Assembly (NCBI RefSeq): GCF_963674635.1
Contig: NZ_OY771475.1
Location: forward strand, 3,286,001 to 3,350,000
From: Breoghania sp.
GTDB lineage: Bacteria; Pseudomonadota; Alphaproteobacteria; Rhizobiales; Stappiaceae
DNA: 64,000 nt
Reading direction: 5' to 3'
A program made the position numbers and the translations under genes. Positions within the stretch are counted from its first letter, which is position 1. Each line of letters starts with the position of its first letter. Below are positions 52,423 through 61,458 of the stretch, in pieces. The notes beneath the pieces are model-generated. The model was not told the origin of the DNA. It worked only from the letters and a program-made list of their open reading frames with translations, and ran no database searches.

Positions 52423-53127
52423 TCAGGCGGCAAGAAGGTCGAGCAGAGAGGGCTCGTCGGGGTAGGACGCCACTGAAACGCGCGCGCCGGCCCGTTCCAG
52501 CGCGGCTCCGGCGTTTTCGGAGATGGCCAGCACATGCAGGGTGGCAGGATCGATGCCTGCCGTTTTGAGGGCATGGACAAAGGCTTCGCCGGTGCGCTTG
52601 GAATAGATCAGCACCCGGTCGATTGCGCCCTGCAGCATCGCTTCGCGGATATCGGCGGGCAGGGCCTCAACCATGCGGGCGCGGTAAAGCTCCACGAGGC
52701 GGACGGAAAAACCGGCGGCCTCCAGGGCCTGGTCGAGTTCGCCGCGCCGTTCGCAACCACAGGGATAAAGGATGGTCCCGGCGGACGGGGCGAGCCCGTC
52801 AATGGCCGCCTTGGCAAGCGAGGTCGCATCACCGGCTGCGGCGGCGACCGCGGTGAACCCGGCCGCGCGCAGCGCCTGTGCCGTTCTTTCGCCAACGGCA
52901 AAGGCGGTCTTAGCCCGCAGTTCCGCGCATTCGCGGCGCTTTCCCAGTTCCTCCACCGCCCGCGCGCTGGTCACAGCAAGGGCGGCGATATCATGGGTGG
53001 GAAAGGGCGGCGCATCGACCGGCTCGATCCGCAGCATCGGCGCGATCAGCGCCTCATGCCCGGCCTCACGCAGGAGCGCGGCGGTCGCACGGGATTGATC
53101 TTGCGGTCTGGTGAGCAGGATGCGCAT
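52423..53127 (-). CDS. hemD: Uroporphyrinogen-III synthase HemD
   Basis: 234 residues, two-domain HemD fold that cyclises hydroxymethylbilane with inversion of ring D. Sequence cues are MRILLTRPQDQSRATAALLREAGHEALIAPMLRIEP, DIAALAVTSARAVEEL, AVGERTAQALRAAGF, LYPCGCERRGELDQALEAAGF and DRVLIYSKRTGEAFVHAL. HemD diverges fast, but the position 13 bp after hemC on the same strand confirms it. The next gene on this strand should be mic60 in relatives. Here it is leuB, after a 168-bp gap. Confidence 0.93.
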   Translation of the reverse strand: MRILLTRPQDQSRATAALLREAGHEALIAPMLRIEPVDAPPFPTHDIAALAVTSARAVEELGKRRECAELRAKTAFAVGERTAQALRAAGFTAVAAAAGDATSLAKAAIDGLAPSAGTILYPCGCERRGELDQALEAAGFSVRLVELYRARMVEALPADIREAMLQGAIDRVLIYSKRTGEAFVHALKTAGIDPATLHVLAISENAGAALERAGARVSVASYPDEPSLLDLLAA

Positions 53128-53140
53128 GCCGTCCGCCTGT

Positions 53141-54064
53141 CTATTCGGCCAGGAAGCCGGGGCCGGCCGCAGCCTTCAGCGCCAGGCCGAGATCTGCCCC
53201 CATCGCGGCGGCATCTGCAATATTCGCCTCGCGCACGCCTTCGTGGCACAGGCTGCCATCGGGCTTCAGGATGAGGCCGCGCAGTGTCACCGTGCTGTCG
53301 GCAATCCGTGCCAGACCCGCGATCGGTGTGCGGCAGGAGCCATCCAGTTCCCGCAGGAATGCGCGTTCGGCTGTCAGGCAGATGGCGGTCTCTTCATGAT
53401 GGATCGCGGCCAGAAGCGCGCCGATCCGCTCATCCCCGATGCGGCTTTCGATGCAGATCGCGCCCTGTCCAACCGCCGGCAGGAAGGAATCTTCGTCAAT
53501 CACCGACGTGACCACATCGCCGAGCCCCAGCCGTTTGAGGCCCGCATAGGCGAGCAGGGTGGCGTCAACGACACCTTCGGCCAGCTTTTCAAGCCGTCTT
53601 TGCACGTTACCGCGATAGGTCACGACTTCAAGATCGGGCCGCAGGCGCTTTACCATGGCCTGACGGCGCAGCGAGGCGGAGCCGACAACCGCGCCTTGCG
53701 GCAGGTCGAGAAGCGTCGACGCCTTGGGCGAGATGAAGGCGTCGCGCACATCTTCGCGCGGCAGAAAAGCGGAGATTTCCAGCCCGTCCGGCAGCAGCGT
53801 CGGCATGTCCTTTGACGAATGGACCGCAAAGTCGATATCACCGGAGAGAAGCGCGTCTTCGATTTCCTTGGTAAAAAGGCCCTTGCCACCAACCTCCGAC
53901 AGCGCACGATCGAGAATTCTGTCGCCGGACGTCTTGATGATCGCAATCTGGAAGGCTTCCTCCGGCAGGCCGTGGGCCTTCATAAGCCGATCGCGTGTCT
54001 CATGAGCCTGGGCAAGCGCCAGCGCACTGCCGCGCGTGCCGATCCGGACAGGTTTCGATTGCAA
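53141..54064 (-). CDS. hemC: Hydroxymethylbilane synthase (porphobilinogen deaminase) HemC
   Basis: 307 residues. HemC joins four porphobilinogens into the linear tetrapyrrole. It starts VRIGTRGSALALAQAHETR. HSSKDMPTLLPDGLEI and GSASLRRQAMVKRLRPDLEVVTYRGNVQRRL give the substrate and cofactor arginines. C244 in ELDGSCRTPIAGLA attaches the dipyrromethane cofactor. It is divergent from tsaD with about 120 bp between the chosen starts, and it heads the hemC-hemD unit. Confidence 0.97.
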   Translation of the reverse strand: MQSKPVRIGTRGSALALAQAHETRDRLMKAHGLPEEAFQIAIIKTSGDRILDRALSEVGGKGLFTKEIEDALLSGDIDFAVHSSKDMPTLLPDGLEISAFLPREDVRDAFISPKASTLLDLPQGAVVGSASLRRQAMVKRLRPDLEVVTYRGNVQRRLEKLAEGVVDATLLAYAGLKRLGLGDVVTSVIDEDSFLPAVGQGAICIESRIGDERIGALLAAIHHEETAICLTAERAFLRELDGSCRTPIAGLARIADSTVTLRGLILKPDGSLCHEGVREANIADAAAMGADLGLALKAAAGPGFLAE

Positions 54065-54184
54065 TGATCTTGTTCCCGGGTTAGGGCCGCTTGCGTCCGG
54101 CTCGTGGAGAACCGAAAAAGAAGCGGCGACAAGTTGGCCGGCGAGACCGGCAGACAGAGCGTAATGATAAGGCCCGAAGGCGCC

Positions 54185-55330
54185 ATGTCCAATGAGCTAG
54201 CCGGAGACGACCCGGCACTGCAAACAAATTTCGCACCGGCAGATGTGGCGGGGGCACTCGTGCTCGGAATCGAGACGAGTTGCGACGAGACCGCAGCTGC
54301 CGTCATCCGCCGAAACGCCGACGGAACCGGCGAGATCCTGTCCAATATCGTGCGATCCCAGATCGAGGATCATGCGGCTTTTGGCGGCGTCGTTCCGGAA
54401 ATCGCGGCGCGCGCGCATATCGCGCTGCTGGACGGGCTGGTGCGCACCGCCATGGATGAGGCCGGGGTCGCGTTCGACGATCTCGACGCCGTGGCGGCAA
54501 CCGCCGGGCCCGGGCTCATCGGCGGCGTCATCGTGGGGTTGATGACCGCCAAGGCGATCGCACTGGCCGCCGACAAGCCGCTTGTCGCGGTCAACCATCT
54601 GGAAGCCCACGCATTGACGGCGCGGCTTACCGACCATGTTTCCTTTCCCTACCTGATGCTTCTGGTTTCCGGCGGCCACACGCAATTCGTGTTGGCGCGC
54701 GGGGTCGGCGACTATGTCCGCCTCGGCTCCACCATCGACGATGCGCTGGGCGAGGCCTTCGACAAGACGGCCAAGCTCCTGGGGCTTGCCTATCCGGGCG
54801 GGCCTGCGGTGGAACGGGCCGCGAAGACGGGCAACGGCTCGCGGTTCGATCTGCCGCGCCCGTTGCTCAATCGCCCCGGTCTCGACATGTCCTTTGCCGG
54901 TCTGAAGACGGCTGTCCGCGTGGCGGCGGAGCGCGCCGCCCCCTTGAGCGATCAGGATGTGGCGGATCTGTGTGCCTCCTTTCAGGAAGCCGCCGCCGAT
55001 GTGGTCTCGCAGCGTGCGGGGCGGGCGCTGGCGCTGTTTGAGGAGGAATATCCGGGCGTGGAGCCGGTGCTCGTCATTGCGGGGGGAGTGGCTGCGAACC
55101 AGCGCATCCGCGACGGGCTTGAACAGGCCGCGGAAGCTGTGGGGGCACGGCTCGTTGCGCCGCCGCCGCAGCTTTGCACCGACAATGGCGCGATGATCGC
55201 CTGGGCGGGGGCGGAGCGGTTCGTGCTCGGCCTGGTGGATGAACTGGATGTCAGCCCGCGCCCGCGCTGGCCGCTGGACGCGACGGCGCAGCCGATGCTC
55301 GGAGACGGGCGCAAGGGAGCGAAGGTATGA
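54185..55330 (+). CDS. tsaD: tRNA N6-adenosine threonylcarbamoyltransferase TsaD
   Basis: 381 residues from ATG 54185. TsaD transfers threonylcarbamoyl to A37 of ANN-decoding tRNAs, together with TsaB, TsaE and TsaC. Family motifs: LVLGIETSCDETAAAVI, FGGVVPEIAARAHIALLDGL (metal-binding His), VNHLEAHALTARL, LLVSGGHTQFVLA and the late LCTDNGAMIAWAGAERF. The first 25-30 residues have no family match, so the true start is unsure: GTG 54104 and ATG 54164 are also in frame. It overlaps gpsA by 4 bp (ATGA). mtaB in this window acts on its product. Confidence 0.95.
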   Translation: MSNELAGDDPALQTNFAPADVAGALVLGIETSCDETAAAVIRRNADGTGEILSNIVRSQIEDHAAFGGVVPEIAARAHIALLDGLVRTAMDEAGVAFDDLDAVAATAGPGLIGGVIVGLMTAKAIALAADKPLVAVNHLEAHALTARLTDHVSFPYLMLLVSGGHTQFVLARGVGDYVRLGSTIDDALGEAFDKTAKLLGLAYPGGPAVERAAKTGNGSRFDLPRPLLNRPGLDMSFAGLKTAVRVAAERAAPLSDQDVADLCASFQEAAADVVSQRAGRALALFEEEYPGVEPVLVIAGGVAANQRIRDGLEQAAEAVGARLVAPPPQLCTDNGAMIAWAGAERFVLGLVDELDVSPRPRWPLDATAQPMLGDGRKGAKV

Positions 55331-56319
55331 GATTTCAAAGGATCGGTGTCGTGGGCGGTGGCTCATGGGGCACGGCGCTGGCGCTGGTCGCCGCGCGCGC
55401 CGGGCGCGATGTCTCGCTCTATGCGCGCGATGCGGAGACGGTCTCCTCCATCAATGCCTCCCGCCAGACCCCGCGCCTGCCCGGCATCACGCTTGATCGG
55501 CCGATCAAGGCGACGGGAGACCTGGCGCAGGCGGTCGATGCGGATGCGGTGCTGCTCGTGACCCCGGCCCAGACGACCCGCGCGCTGGCGGGGCAAATGG
55601 CGCCTTTCCTTCGTGCCGGTACGCCGGTGGTGCTGTGTGCCAAGGGGCTCGAACATGGCTCGGGCAAGCTGCTGGGCGATGTGCTCGCCGAAACCTTGCC
55701 CGGCGCGTCGGTCGCGGTTCTCTCCGGCCCGAGCTTCGCCAGTGACGTGGCGCGCGGCCTGCCGACGGCGGTGACGGTCGCCGCTGGTGATGCGGACCTT
55801 GCCGACGATCTGGCCCGTGCGCTGGCCTGCGACAGTCTCCGGCCCTATTCCTCAACGGATCTTGTCGGTGTGCAGATCGGCGGCGCACTCAAGAATGTGC
55901 TGGCGATCCCTTGCGGGGTGATTGTCGGGCGCGGACTGGGCGCGAGCGCGCAGGCTGCCCTGATCGCCCGCGGCTTCGCGGAGCTTTCAAGGCTCGCCAA
56001 GGCCATGGGCGCGCAGAGCGAAACCCTGTCGGGGCTCTCGGGGCTGGGGGATCTGGTCCTTACGGCGTCCTCGCCGCAATCGCGCAACATGGCGTTCGGC
56101 ATCGAGGTGGGCAGGGGGGGCTCTGTGGCCGAATTGACCGCGCCGGGCACAAAGCTCGTCGAAGGCGTTCACACCGCGCCAGTGGCGGTGGAGCTTGGCA
56201 GGCGGGAGGGCGTGGAGCTTCCGATCTGCGAGGTGGTGGCAAGTGTGCTGGCCGATGTGCTTTCCGTTGATGACGCGCTGCAAACGCTCATGAGCCGTCC
56301 GCTCAAACGCGAGATCTGA
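55327..56319 (+). CDS. gpsA: Glycerol-3-phosphate dehydrogenase (NAD(P)+) GpsA
   Basis: 330 residues. GpsA reduces dihydroxyacetone phosphate to sn-glycerol 3-phosphate for phospholipid synthesis. The nucleotide-binding motif GVVGGGSWGTALALVAA is at the N-terminus. LLVTPAQTTRALAGQ, VLCAKGLEHGSGKLL, VAVLSGPSFASDVARGLPTAV, QIGGALKNVLAIPCGVIVGRGLG with the catalytic Lys, and LSGLGDLVLTASSPQSRN follow. Its ATG overlaps the tsaD stop by 4 bp, so the two are co-translated. Confidence 0.97.
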   Translation: MRFQRIGVVGGGSWGTALALVAARAGRDVSLYARDAETVSSINASRQTPRLPGITLDRPIKATGDLAQAVDADAVLLVTPAQTTRALAGQMAPFLRAGTPVVLCAKGLEHGSGKLLGDVLAETLPGASVAVLSGPSFASDVARGLPTAVTVAAGDADLADDLARALACDSLRPYSSTDLVGVQIGGALKNVLAIPCGVIVGRGLGASAQAALIARGFAELSRLAKAMGAQSETLSGLSGLGDLVLTASSPQSRNMAFGIEVGRGGSVAELTAPGTKLVEGVHTAPVAVELGRREGVELPICEVVASVLADVLSVDDALQTLMSRPLKREI

Positions 56320-56346
56320 TCCCGCGCCAGGCAGGGACGGCGAGGC

Positions 56347-56871
56347 TCAGGGCCGTGTGCGCAGGGCGTCTGCCAGCCAGTGCAGGCCGCTGTCATGGAT
56401 GCCGAGTTCGTAGAGGTGGTCGGCGGTGTTCAGCACATAGTCGCGGTTGGGGCCGGACTGGCCGTGGCTGTCGCGCACGATTTCCAGCTGATGCTCCAGC
56501 GCAAGCGCGCCGGCATATTGTGCATGGCCGCGTTCCACCACATAGCTCAGCGCCTTGACGCGCCGCCCGTCATCGAGCGTCACGTCCCGGTAAACCTCGC
56601 GATAGACCATGGTGACCTGCTCGCGTTCGCGCAGATAGGCGATGACCTCGTCGCGGTTTTTCGCCTCGACGCGGAAGGCAAGGCCGCGGCAGGCGCCGCC
56701 GCGATCCAGCCCGAGCACGAGGCCGGGGCGGGCTTGTGTGCCGCGATGGACCCAGGAATAGACACAGAGCGAACGATGGGAGCCGCGCAGGAGGGCGGGG
56801 GCGGTTTCGACATGTGCGAAACCCGGACGCCAGATCAGCGATCCGTAGCCGAACACCCACAAGTCTTCCAT
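56347..56871 (-). CDS. ChaC-type gamma-glutamylcyclotransferase
   Basis: 174 residues. ChaC enzymes split glutathione into 5-oxoproline and Cys-Gly in the cytoplasm. The substrate loop is VFGYGSLIWRPGF (residues 6-18). HRSLCVYSWVHRGTQARPGLVLGLDRGG and the catalytic Glu in LSYVVERGHAQYAG match the family, and LGIHDSGLHWLADAL closes it. Convergent with gpsA. Together with the periplasmic Ggt in this window it gives the cell two routes for glutathione breakdown. Confidence 0.93.
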   Translation of the reverse strand: MEDLWVFGYGSLIWRPGFAHVETAPALLRGSHRSLCVYSWVHRGTQARPGLVLGLDRGGACRGLAFRVEAKNRDEVIAYLREREQVTMVYREVYRDVTLDDGRRVKALSYVVERGHAQYAGALALEHQLEIVRDSHGQSGPNRDYVLNTADHLYELGIHDSGLHWLADALRTRP

Positions 56872-57092
56872 GCGCTTTGCCTCTCCAATCTGGTTCCGGC
56901 AGATCTGCCGCAGCGAAAGCCTGCCGCTCTATCAGCGCCGCCGCGCAGGTGCAAGGCATGAGGGGGCTGCGGGGAGGCATTTGCGCGCACAGGCTATGAT
57001 CCTGCGGGAAATTTGCTATTGCTCCGCCACCATGCTGCCGCCCTTGTCCGTCAGGGAAAGGGCGCACAAGTCAATTCAGGAATCGCCTGTCG

Positions 57093-58085
57093 ATGAAAAG
57101 CCTTCGCCACACCTTTATGACCGCCGCCGTTCTTCTCGTGATCGGCGGCTGGTCCGCGTTCTGGTTCTATGCGTCGGGCATGGTGAAAGAGCAACTCGAT
57201 GCCAGGCTCGCCCTTCTGGCGCAGCAAGGGGTGCAGATCTCCTGCGCGGACCGGGAGATTTCCGGCTATCCGTTCCGGATCGAGATTCACTGCGCCGCGA
57301 CGGATGTGGCGCTTTCCGGCGGGGAACAGGTGTCCGTCGCGGGGTTCCGGGCCGTGGCGCTGATCTACAAGCCGTATCACATCATTTTCGAAGCCGACGC
57401 CCCGCTTGCCGCCCGCATGTCGCCGTTTGCGGCGAGCATCGAAGGCGGATGGACCATCGGTCACGCCAGTCTCGAACTGGATGACTGGGAGCTGAGCGAG
57501 GCTGCGCTTTCCTTCGAGGATCTGAATCTCGGCCTGCTCGGCGGTTCCACCTCGCAGAAGGCGACGGGCAAGCTTGCCGAACTGCATTTGCGCCGTGCAT
57601 TGGATAATCCTCAAGCCGCCGATATCGCGCTGACGCTGAAGGACGTGACATTGGTCGGGACGGTCGCCAATGCCACTCCCTTCGATGGCGGTGTTCTGGT
57701 GCGCGTGCCGGATGGCCGCGATCTGCTGACGGGGAAGATCGAGGCGCGGGATCTCATCGGCCGGCCTCTCGATATTGAGGAGGTCTTTCTTTCCCGCGAT
57801 GGCGCGCGGCTTGCCGCCCATGGCGAGCTGACGGTGACCCGTGAGGGGTTTCTTGAGGGCGAGCTGGACGTGAGCGCGGTGGAGCCCGGCCAGGTGGCAG
57901 GGCTGGTTGCGCCCTTCTATCCGGCCGATTCCAGGATCCCGATGGCCTTTCAGGGCGCGCTGATGGGGTTTGGCAAGAAAAGCGGGCCCGACGAGGCGGC
58001 CGCGGTCAGCGCGACACTCACCTTCCGCGATGGGATGATCCGCATCGGTCTTATCCCGATTGCGCAGATGACGCCGCTTTTCTGA
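57093..58085 (+). CDS. DUF2125 domain-containing protein
   Basis: 330 residues. One N-terminal transmembrane helix or uncleaved signal (TAAVLLVIGGWSAFWFYAS) is followed by a long beta-rich periplasmic domain typical of DUF2125: VQISCADREISGYPFRIEIHCAA at residues about 47-69 (two cysteines), and repeated strands such as LTGKIEARDLIGRPL and LAAHGELTVTREGFLEGELDVS. Family members are alphaproteobacterial envelope proteins of unknown function. The AsmA-like beta pattern hints at lipid transfer, which is only a suggestion. ATG 57093 has no strong SD. Convergent with dnaE2 with a gap of 6 bp. Confidence 0.85.
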   Translation: MKSLRHTFMTAAVLLVIGGWSAFWFYASGMVKEQLDARLALLAQQGVQISCADREISGYPFRIEIHCAATDVALSGGEQVSVAGFRAVALIYKPYHIIFEADAPLAARMSPFAASIEGGWTIGHASLELDDWELSEAALSFEDLNLGLLGGSTSQKATGKLAELHLRRALDNPQAADIALTLKDVTLVGTVANATPFDGGVLVRVPDGRDLLTGKIEARDLIGRPLDIEEVFLSRDGARLAAHGELTVTREGFLEGELDVSAVEPGQVAGLVAPFYPADSRIPMAFQGALMGFGKKSGPDEAAAVSATLTFRDGMIRIGLIPIAQMTPLF

Positions 58086-58091
58086 AGTGAG

Positions 58092-61000
58092 CTAGTGGAA
58101 ATTGCGCCCCTTGGGCATGACGGCGGCTGCGGGCGCCTGATCGCGGGCGGCGGGTTCCGGGCCACGGGGGTCGCCGATCAGGCTGCGGACACGGGCGCCG
58201 GGCTTCGGCTTGTGGCGGAAATCCTCAATGGGGCGTTTGACCTCGTCGCCGCGCGCGGTGGCATCCATGTCGCCCGCATCGCTTGAGAGAACCTGCAAGA
58301 GATCGCTCACGTCGCGAAGGTCGTGGGCGACCACGTGGATGACCCCTTCGGCCGATTGCAGCGTGCCGCGCACCTGAACGAAGCGCGCGCCCAGAACCAC
58401 GGCGCGGAACTTCTCGAAGACCTTCGGCCAGACGATGATATTGGCGACGCCCGTCTCGTCTTCCAGCGTCATGAAGATGACGCCCTTGGCCGTGCCCGGT
58501 CGCTGGCGGATGAGCACCAGCCCGGCCACGCAGATATTCCGCCCCGAAGGTGTGGCGGCAAGGTCCGCATTGGGGCGCACACGGGCGCGGTGGAGATGGG
58601 CGCGCACGAAGGAAACCGGATGCGCCTTCAGCGACAGGCGCAGGTAGCGATAGTCGTTGACGACCTGTTCGCCCATCGGCATGGGCGGCAGGTCGGCGTC
58701 CGGCTCGCGGGTGAGATCGCCGTGATGCTCCACATCGAAGAGCGGCAGGAGATCGGCCTTCGCGCCGGTTTTCCCCTTGGCCAGCGCCCGCGCCGCCCAC
58801 AGCGCCTCGCGCCGGTCCAGCCCGATGGAGCGGAAGGCGTCCGCATCGGCCAGCCGTTCGATGGTCGCCCGCGACAGCCCGGTGCGCAGCCACAGGTCGC
58901 GGATGGAATCGTAGCCCCGCCCGCGCGCTGCCGTCAGTTGTTCCATCTCGTTCTGTTTCAGCCCCTTCACCTGCCGGAGGCCCAGGCGCACCGCATGACG
59001 GGCCCGGCTGACGCCCGCCATGGCACGGTGGTTGGCGTGGAGCGGCGGGGCGGGCGCCTCCGGCTCGCGGGCTTCAAGATCGTTGTCCCAGCCGGAATGA
59101 TTGATATCGACGGGCCGGATCTCCACGCCGTGTTCGCGCGCATCGCGCACGAGTTGGGCGGGCGCATAGAAGCCCATCGGCTGGGCGTTCAGGATCGCGG
59201 CGCAGAAGGCGTCCGGGTAGAAGCATTTCAGCCATGAGGAGGCATAGACCAGCAGCGCGAAGGAGGCGGCGTGGCTTTCGGGAAATCCGTATTCCCCGAA
59301 GCCCTCGATCTGGCGGAAGCAGCGTTCGGCGAAATCGCGCTCATAGCCGTTGGCGGCCATGCCCTCGATCATCTTGGTCTGAAAGGTGCCGATGGTGCCG
59401 ACCCGGCGGAAGGTCGCCATGGCGCGGCGCAGGCGGTCGGCCTCCGACGGCGTGAAGCCCGCGGCGACGATGGCGATGCGCATGGCCTGTTCCTGAAAGA
59501 GCGGCACGCCCAGCGTCTTGTGCAGCACCGCGCGCAGCTCCTCCTTGGGATAGCTGACATCCTCCAGCCCCTGCCGCCTGCGCAGATAGGGATGCACCAT
59601 GTCGCCCTGAATGGGACCGGGGCGCACGATCGCCACCTCGATGACGAGATCGTAGAATTCGCGCGGGCGCAGGCGCGGCAGCATGGTCATCTGCGCCCGG
59701 CTTTCCACCTGGAAGACGCCGACCGAATCGGCCCGGCACAGCATGTCGTAGACGGCGGGCACCTCCGCCGGGATGGTGGCGATGGTGAGGGGGAGGCGAT
59801 AGTGGCGCTGCAACATCTCAAGCGCCTTGGAAATGGCGCTCAGCATGCCCAGTGCCAATATGTCGATCTTCATGATGCCGAGGGCATCTAGATCGTCCTT
59901 GTCCCATTCGATCACCGTGCGGCCCGGCATGGCCGCGTTCTGGATGGGGGCAAGCTCGTCAAGCCGTCCGCGGGTGATGACGAAGCCGCCCACATGCTGG
60001 GAGAGGTGACGGGGAAATCCGGCAATGGCGCGCGAAAGTTCCAGCACTTGCGAAAGCGTGTGTTCCTTCGGGTCGAGGCCTGCGCGAAGGGCGGCCTCCT
60101 GGGTTCCGCTTTTCGATGAGCCCCAGATCGTTCCGGCAAGGGCGGCGACCGCATCCTGCGACAGGCCGAAAGCCTTGCCGACCTCGCGCAGCGCGGAGCG
60201 GGCGCGGTAGGTGATGACGGTGGCGGCAAGGCCTGCGCGCTCGCGGCTGTAGCGGGCATAGATGTACTGAATCACCTCCTCGCGCCGTTCATGCTCGAAA
60301 TCGACGTCGATATCGGGCGGTTCGCGGCGTTCCGGCGAGATGAATCGTTCAAAGAGCAGGTCGGCGCGCGCCGGGTCGACCTCGGTGATGCCGAGGCAGA
60401 AACAGACCGCGGAATTGGCCGCCGAACCACGCCCCTGACACAGGATCGCGCGCGAACGGGCAAAGCGCACAATGTCGAAGACGGTCAGGAAATAGGGCGC
60501 GTATTGCAGCTCGCGGATGAGGCCCAGTTCATAGCTGAGCGCGGCGCGCACCTTGTCGGGAACACCATCGGGGTAGCGCAGCCGCGCGCCTTCCTGCGTG
60601 AAATGTTCCAGGGCCGCTTGCGGGTCGGCAAAGCCTTCCACCGGCTCGTCCGGATATTCATAGGCGAGATCGTCCAGCGAGAAGGTGAGGCGCTCCAGAA
60701 GGCGCAGCGTCTCGTCGATGGCGTCTGGATGCGCGCGGAAAAGACGGGCCATGTCGGGCGCGGCTTTCAGGTGACGCTCGGCATTGGCCTCAAGCCGCCG
60801 TCCGGCCTCGCGAAGGGTGACATGCTCGCGGATGCAGGTGAGCACATCCTGAAGCCTGCGCCGGTGGGGGGCGTGATAGAGCACGTCATTGCTCGCCATC
60901 AGCGGCACCTCCGCCGCGCGCGCCATCTGGGCAAGGCCGGCCAGCCTGCGCCCGTCGCTCGGGCCGTGGGGCATGGTCGCGATGAGGCGGACGGCACCGG

Positions 61001-61445
61001 GAAAGGTGTCTGCGAGTGCGCGCAATGTCTCAAGGATGGGCGCCTTTGGGGCGGTCGGGCTTGCAGGCGGCATGACGCCCAGCTCCAGACCCTCGCCCCA
61101 TGCGCGCAGATCATCGAGGGCCAGAAGGCACTGGCCCTTGGGCGCACGGCGATTGCCGAGGGTGAGAAGGCGCGTCAGGCGGCCATGGGCGGCGCGGTCG
61201 CGGGGCCAGGCAAGCACGTCGGGTGTGCCATCGGCAAAGACAAGCCTGCAGCCCGGCGCATAGCGTAAGCCTGCTTCCTTGGCGGCCAGATGGGTGCGCA
61301 CGACGCCCGCCAGGGAATTGCGGTCGCACACGCCAAGTCCGGCAAGGCCCATCTGGGCCGCGGCAACGGCCAGTTCCTCCGGATGCGAGGCTCCGCGCAG
61401 GAAGGAGAAATTGGTGGCCGCACACAGTTCTGCATAGCGGGTCAT
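58092..61445 (-). CDS. dnaE2: Error-prone DNA polymerase DnaE2 (ImuC)
   Basis: 1117 residues, C-family polymerase that performs translesion synthesis in the SOS mutasome with ImuA and ImuB. The N-terminal PHP domain starts YAELCAATNFSFLRGASHPEEL. The catalytic aspartates are in PDIDVDFEHERREEVI. A helix-hairpin-helix and OB domain with FMTLEDETGVANIIVWPKVF lie near the C-terminus. It is shorter than DnaE1 and lacks the C-terminal tau-binding region. The start is the ATG of MTRYAELC, 13 bp after the imuB stop. It is the last gene of imuA-imuB-dnaE2 and should be induced with them from the SOS box at 63952. Confidence 0.96.
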   Translation of the reverse strand: MTRYAELCAATNFSFLRGASHPEELAVAAAQMGLAGLGVCDRNSLAGVVRTHLAAKEAGLRYAPGCRLVFADGTPDVLAWPRDRAAHGRLTRLLTLGNRRAPKGQCLLALDDLRAWGEGLELGVMPPASPTAPKAPILETLRALADTFPGAVRLIATMPHGPSDGRRLAGLAQMARAAEVPLMASNDVLYHAPHRRRLQDVLTCIREHVTLREAGRRLEANAERHLKAAPDMARLFRAHPDAIDETLRLLERLTFSLDDLAYEYPDEPVEGFADPQAALEHFTQEGARLRYPDGVPDKVRAALSYELGLIRELQYAPYFLTVFDIVRFARSRAILCQGRGSAANSAVCFCLGITEVDPARADLLFERFISPERREPPDIDVDFEHERREEVIQYIYARYSRERAGLAATVITYRARSALREVGKAFGLSQDAVAALAGTIWGSSKSGTQEAALRAGLDPKEHTLSQVLELSRAIAGFPRHLSQHVGGFVITRGRLDELAPIQNAAMPGRTVIEWDKDDLDALGIMKIDILALGMLSAISKALEMLQRHYRLPLTIATIPAEVPAVYDMLCRADSVGVFQVESRAQMTMLPRLRPREFYDLVIEVAIVRPGPIQGDMVHPYLRRRQGLEDVSYPKEELRAVLHKTLGVPLFQEQAMRIAIVAAGFTPSEADRLRRAMATFRRVGTIGTFQTKMIEGMAANGYERDFAERCFRQIEGFGEYGFPESHAASFALLVYASSWLKCFYPDAFCAAILNAQPMGFYAPAQLVRDAREHGVEIRPVDINHSGWDNDLEAREPEAPAPPLHANHRAMAGVSRARHAVRLGLRQVKGLKQNEMEQLTAARGRGYDSIRDLWLRTGLSRATIERLADADAFRSIGLDRREALWAARALAKGKTGAKADLLPLFDVEHHGDLTREPDADLPPMPMGEQVVNDYRYLRLSLKAHPVSFVRAHLHRARVRPNADLAATPSGRNICVAGLVLIRQRPGTAKGVIFMTLEDETGVANIIVWPKVFEKFRAVVLGARFVQVRGTLQSAEGVIHVVAHDLRDVSDLLQVLSSDAGDMDATARGDEVKRPIEDFRHKPKPGARVRSLIGDPRGPEPAARDQAPAAAVMPKGRNFH

Positions 61446-61458
61446 GAAACCGGTCCAC

